From NCBI GenBank assembly GCA_027858555.1, contig JAQICP010000412.1:1-6981 (forward strand): DNA of 6,981 nt. The letters are read 5' to 3'. The notes under the pieces were generated by a model. That model saw nothing but the letters and a program-made list of their open reading frames with translations. It had not been told where the DNA came from and made no database searches. Positions 5,996-6,981 of the stretch are shown here, in pieces. Position numbers and translations under genes: made by a program. This DNA is from Vallitaleaceae bacterium. GTDB lineage: Bacteria > Bacillota > Clostridia > Lachnospirales > Vallitaleaceae. Within the stretch, counting starts at the first letter, position 1. Each line of letters begins with the position of its first letter.

Positions 5996-6811
5996 ATGAA
6001 AAATGTCGTGGTTACCGGTGGTTCAAGAGGTATAGGCTACGGACTTGCTAAACATTTATTGCTTGCAGGTTGCAATGTCACCATATGTGGTAGAAATGAA
6101 GATCGACTAAAAAAGGCAGTAACACAATTAAAAGAAGAAACTAAAAACGAGTCCATATATGCTGTTGTATGTGATGTATCAGATCATGATTCGTTAGAAA
6201 ACTTATGGCATAAGGCAACGGATTACCTAGGCAGTATTGATATATGGATTAATAACGCTGGTATGGATCAAACTAGAAAACACTCCTATGATATGACAAG
6301 AGAAGAAACGGATCGGATTATAGATGTCAATATCAAAGGTGTCATATTTGGCACTTCGATTGCTCTTTCTGAGATGATCAAACTAGGAGGTGGCTTCATA
6401 TATAATATGGAAGGATTTGGAAGTGATGGTATGATGAGGCCAGAACTTACCCTTTATGGCACGACCAAGCGTGCCCTTAGATACTTCACACAATCTACGG
6501 CAAAGGAAGCAAAAGGAACAGGTGTGAAAGTATGCCGTCTGAGCCCGGGAATGGTACTGACTGATTTTTTATATAACGGATTACCAGAAGATAAGGAAGT
6601 AGCAAGAAAAACAGAAAGAATATTCGCTATATTGGCGGATGATGCAGAAGATGTGACGAAATATCTAGTGAAAAAAGTATTGCATAATACAAAGAATGAT
6701 GTGTTAATCAGCTGGCTTACGAAGGCAAAAGTTATGAGGCGCTTTATTAATAGTAAAAAGCGTATTAGGTCGTATGAAAAGAGAACTGGCAGGGCGGTCT
6801 CAAAGCTATAA
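5996..6811 (+). CDS. Short-chain dehydrogenase/reductase, NYC1/NOL-like active site
   Basis: A 271-residue Rossmann-fold NAD(P)-dependent oxidoreductase. Seen are TGGSRGIG (residues 7-14), Gly32-Arg33 after the second strand, suggesting NADP(H), Asp60-Val61, NNAG (86-89), Asn112, the YxxxK pair Tyr154/Lys158 in YGTTK, and PGMVLTD (184-190). The catalytic serine is not in the usual NISS context 13 residues before Tyr. Instead there is NMEGFGSDG (137-145), with Ser143 at -11 the nearest candidate. NMEGxGS, YGTTK and SPGMVLTD together resemble the NYC1/NOL chlorophyll b reductase branch as I recall it from plants. The real substrate is unknown, and a chlorophyll role is not implied. The C-terminal 35 residues or so are strongly basic (KAKVMRRF, KKRIRSYEKR). 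No signal peptide or membrane segment is evident. A terminator separates it from ilvB, so it is probably an independent unit. Confidence 0.85.
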   Translation: MKNVVVTGGSRGIGYGLAKHLLLAGCNVTICGRNEDRLKKAVTQLKEETKNESIYAVVCDVSDHDSLENLWHKATDYLGSIDIWINNAGMDQTRKHSYDMTREETDRIIDVNIKGVIFGTSIALSEMIKLGGGFIYNMEGFGSDGMMRPELTLYGTTKRALRYFTQSTAKEAKGTGVKVCRLSPGMVLTDFLYNGLPEDKEVARKTERIFAILADDAEDVTKYLVKKVLHNTKNDVLISWLTKAKVMRRFINSKKRIRSYEKRTGRAVSKL

Positions 6812-6934
6812 TAATCAAGGTTTTGAAGAAAAAAGTTCAGATTAACGTTAAAAAAATAACAGCGAATGAGTTCCTGGTGTAAACATATGTATTCATGGGG
6901 AAAACAAGTATTTGCATAAATTACCCATTTATCA
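6812..6934. other. Non-coding stretch after the SDR gene
   Basis: No gene is supported here. It contains the 10-bp palindrome TTAACGTTAA (6842-6851) leading into an A-tract, and a weak pairing of ATGGG (6895-6899) with CCCAT (6924-6928) followed by only three T. No convincing SDR terminator is seen. Confidence 0.5.
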
Positions 6935-6963
6935 TTGACTATTAATATATATTAGTATATATT
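6935..6963 (+). promoter_or_regulatory. Promoter-like sequence for a gene beyond the right edge
   Basis: TTGACT (6935-6940; 5 of 6) and TATATT (6958-6963; 5 of 6) are separated by an optimal 17 bp, predicting a start near 6970 and rightward transcription out of the window. This is the best consensus match in the window. The surrounding sequence is almost entirely A and T, so several alternative -10 registers exist, such as TATAAT at 6966-6971. Confidence 0.55.
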
Positions 6964-6964
6964 A
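6943..6964. promoter_or_regulatory. 9-bp inverted repeat inside the right-edge promoter
   Basis: TAATATATA (6943-6951) and TATATATTA (6956-6964) are perfect inverted copies around TTAG. The dyad fills the -35/-10 spacer and covers the -10, a classic place for a repressor or a spacer-binding activator. Simple AT repeats form such dyads easily, so its significance is uncertain. Confidence 0.4.
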
Positions 6965-6981
6965 TATATAATGTTGTTAAC

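Noticed and set aside
6866..6919. 17-codon open frame after the SDR gene
   Set aside because: It has no ribosome binding site and no recognisable peptide features; it is expected by chance.

Overview
The window is AT-rich, gene-dense DNA with strong GGAGG-type ribosome binding sites. All genes are on the + strand. This points to a low-GC Firmicute, most likely a member of the Clostridia; that assignment is inferred from composition and protein style and was not checked by any search.

Layout. From 1 to 5821 there is a branched-chain amino acid biosynthesis cluster: the 3' two-thirds of a citramalate synthase gene (cimA, cut by the window edge), leuB (3-isopropylmalate dehydrogenase), ilvD (dihydroxy-acid dehydratase) and ilvB (acetolactate synthase large subunit). 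leuB and ilvD are 31 bp apart and look co-transcribed. The cimA-leuB gap (187 bp to the chosen leuB start) and the ilvD-ilvB gap (155 bp) are longer and carry promoter-like and palindromic elements. The cimA-leuB gap holds six in-phase copies of a 13-bp repeat that run into a candidate promoter and a perfect 14-bp palindrome. A clear rho-independent terminator at 5932-5973 closes the cluster. A short-chain dehydrogenase/reductase (SDR) gene follows at 5996-6811. Its own promoter candidate is interlocked with that terminator. The last 170 bp are non-coding and contain a good promoter-like sequence with a 9-bp dyad between and over its -35/-10 elements, probably serving a gene beyond the right edge.

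How the genes work together. CimA makes (R)-citramalate from pyruvate and acetyl-CoA. The isomerase LeuCD (not in this window) and then LeuB convert it to 2-oxobutyrate, so isoleucine can be made without threonine deaminase. IlvB joins 2-oxobutyrate or pyruvate with a second pyruvate, and IlvD dehydrates the dihydroxy acids later in the Ile/Val pathway. LeuB can also serve leucine synthesis. The ketol-acid reductoisomerase (ilvC), the acetolactate synthase small subunit (ilvN/ilvH) and leuCD are absent from the window. The SDR is not an obvious BCAA enzyme. Its active-site region resembles the NYC1/NOL (chlorophyll b reductase) branch of the SDR superfamily more than ordinary classical SDRs, which is the most unusual protein-level observation here. 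I found no mobile element, CRISPR array, tRNA, rRNA or T-box leader.
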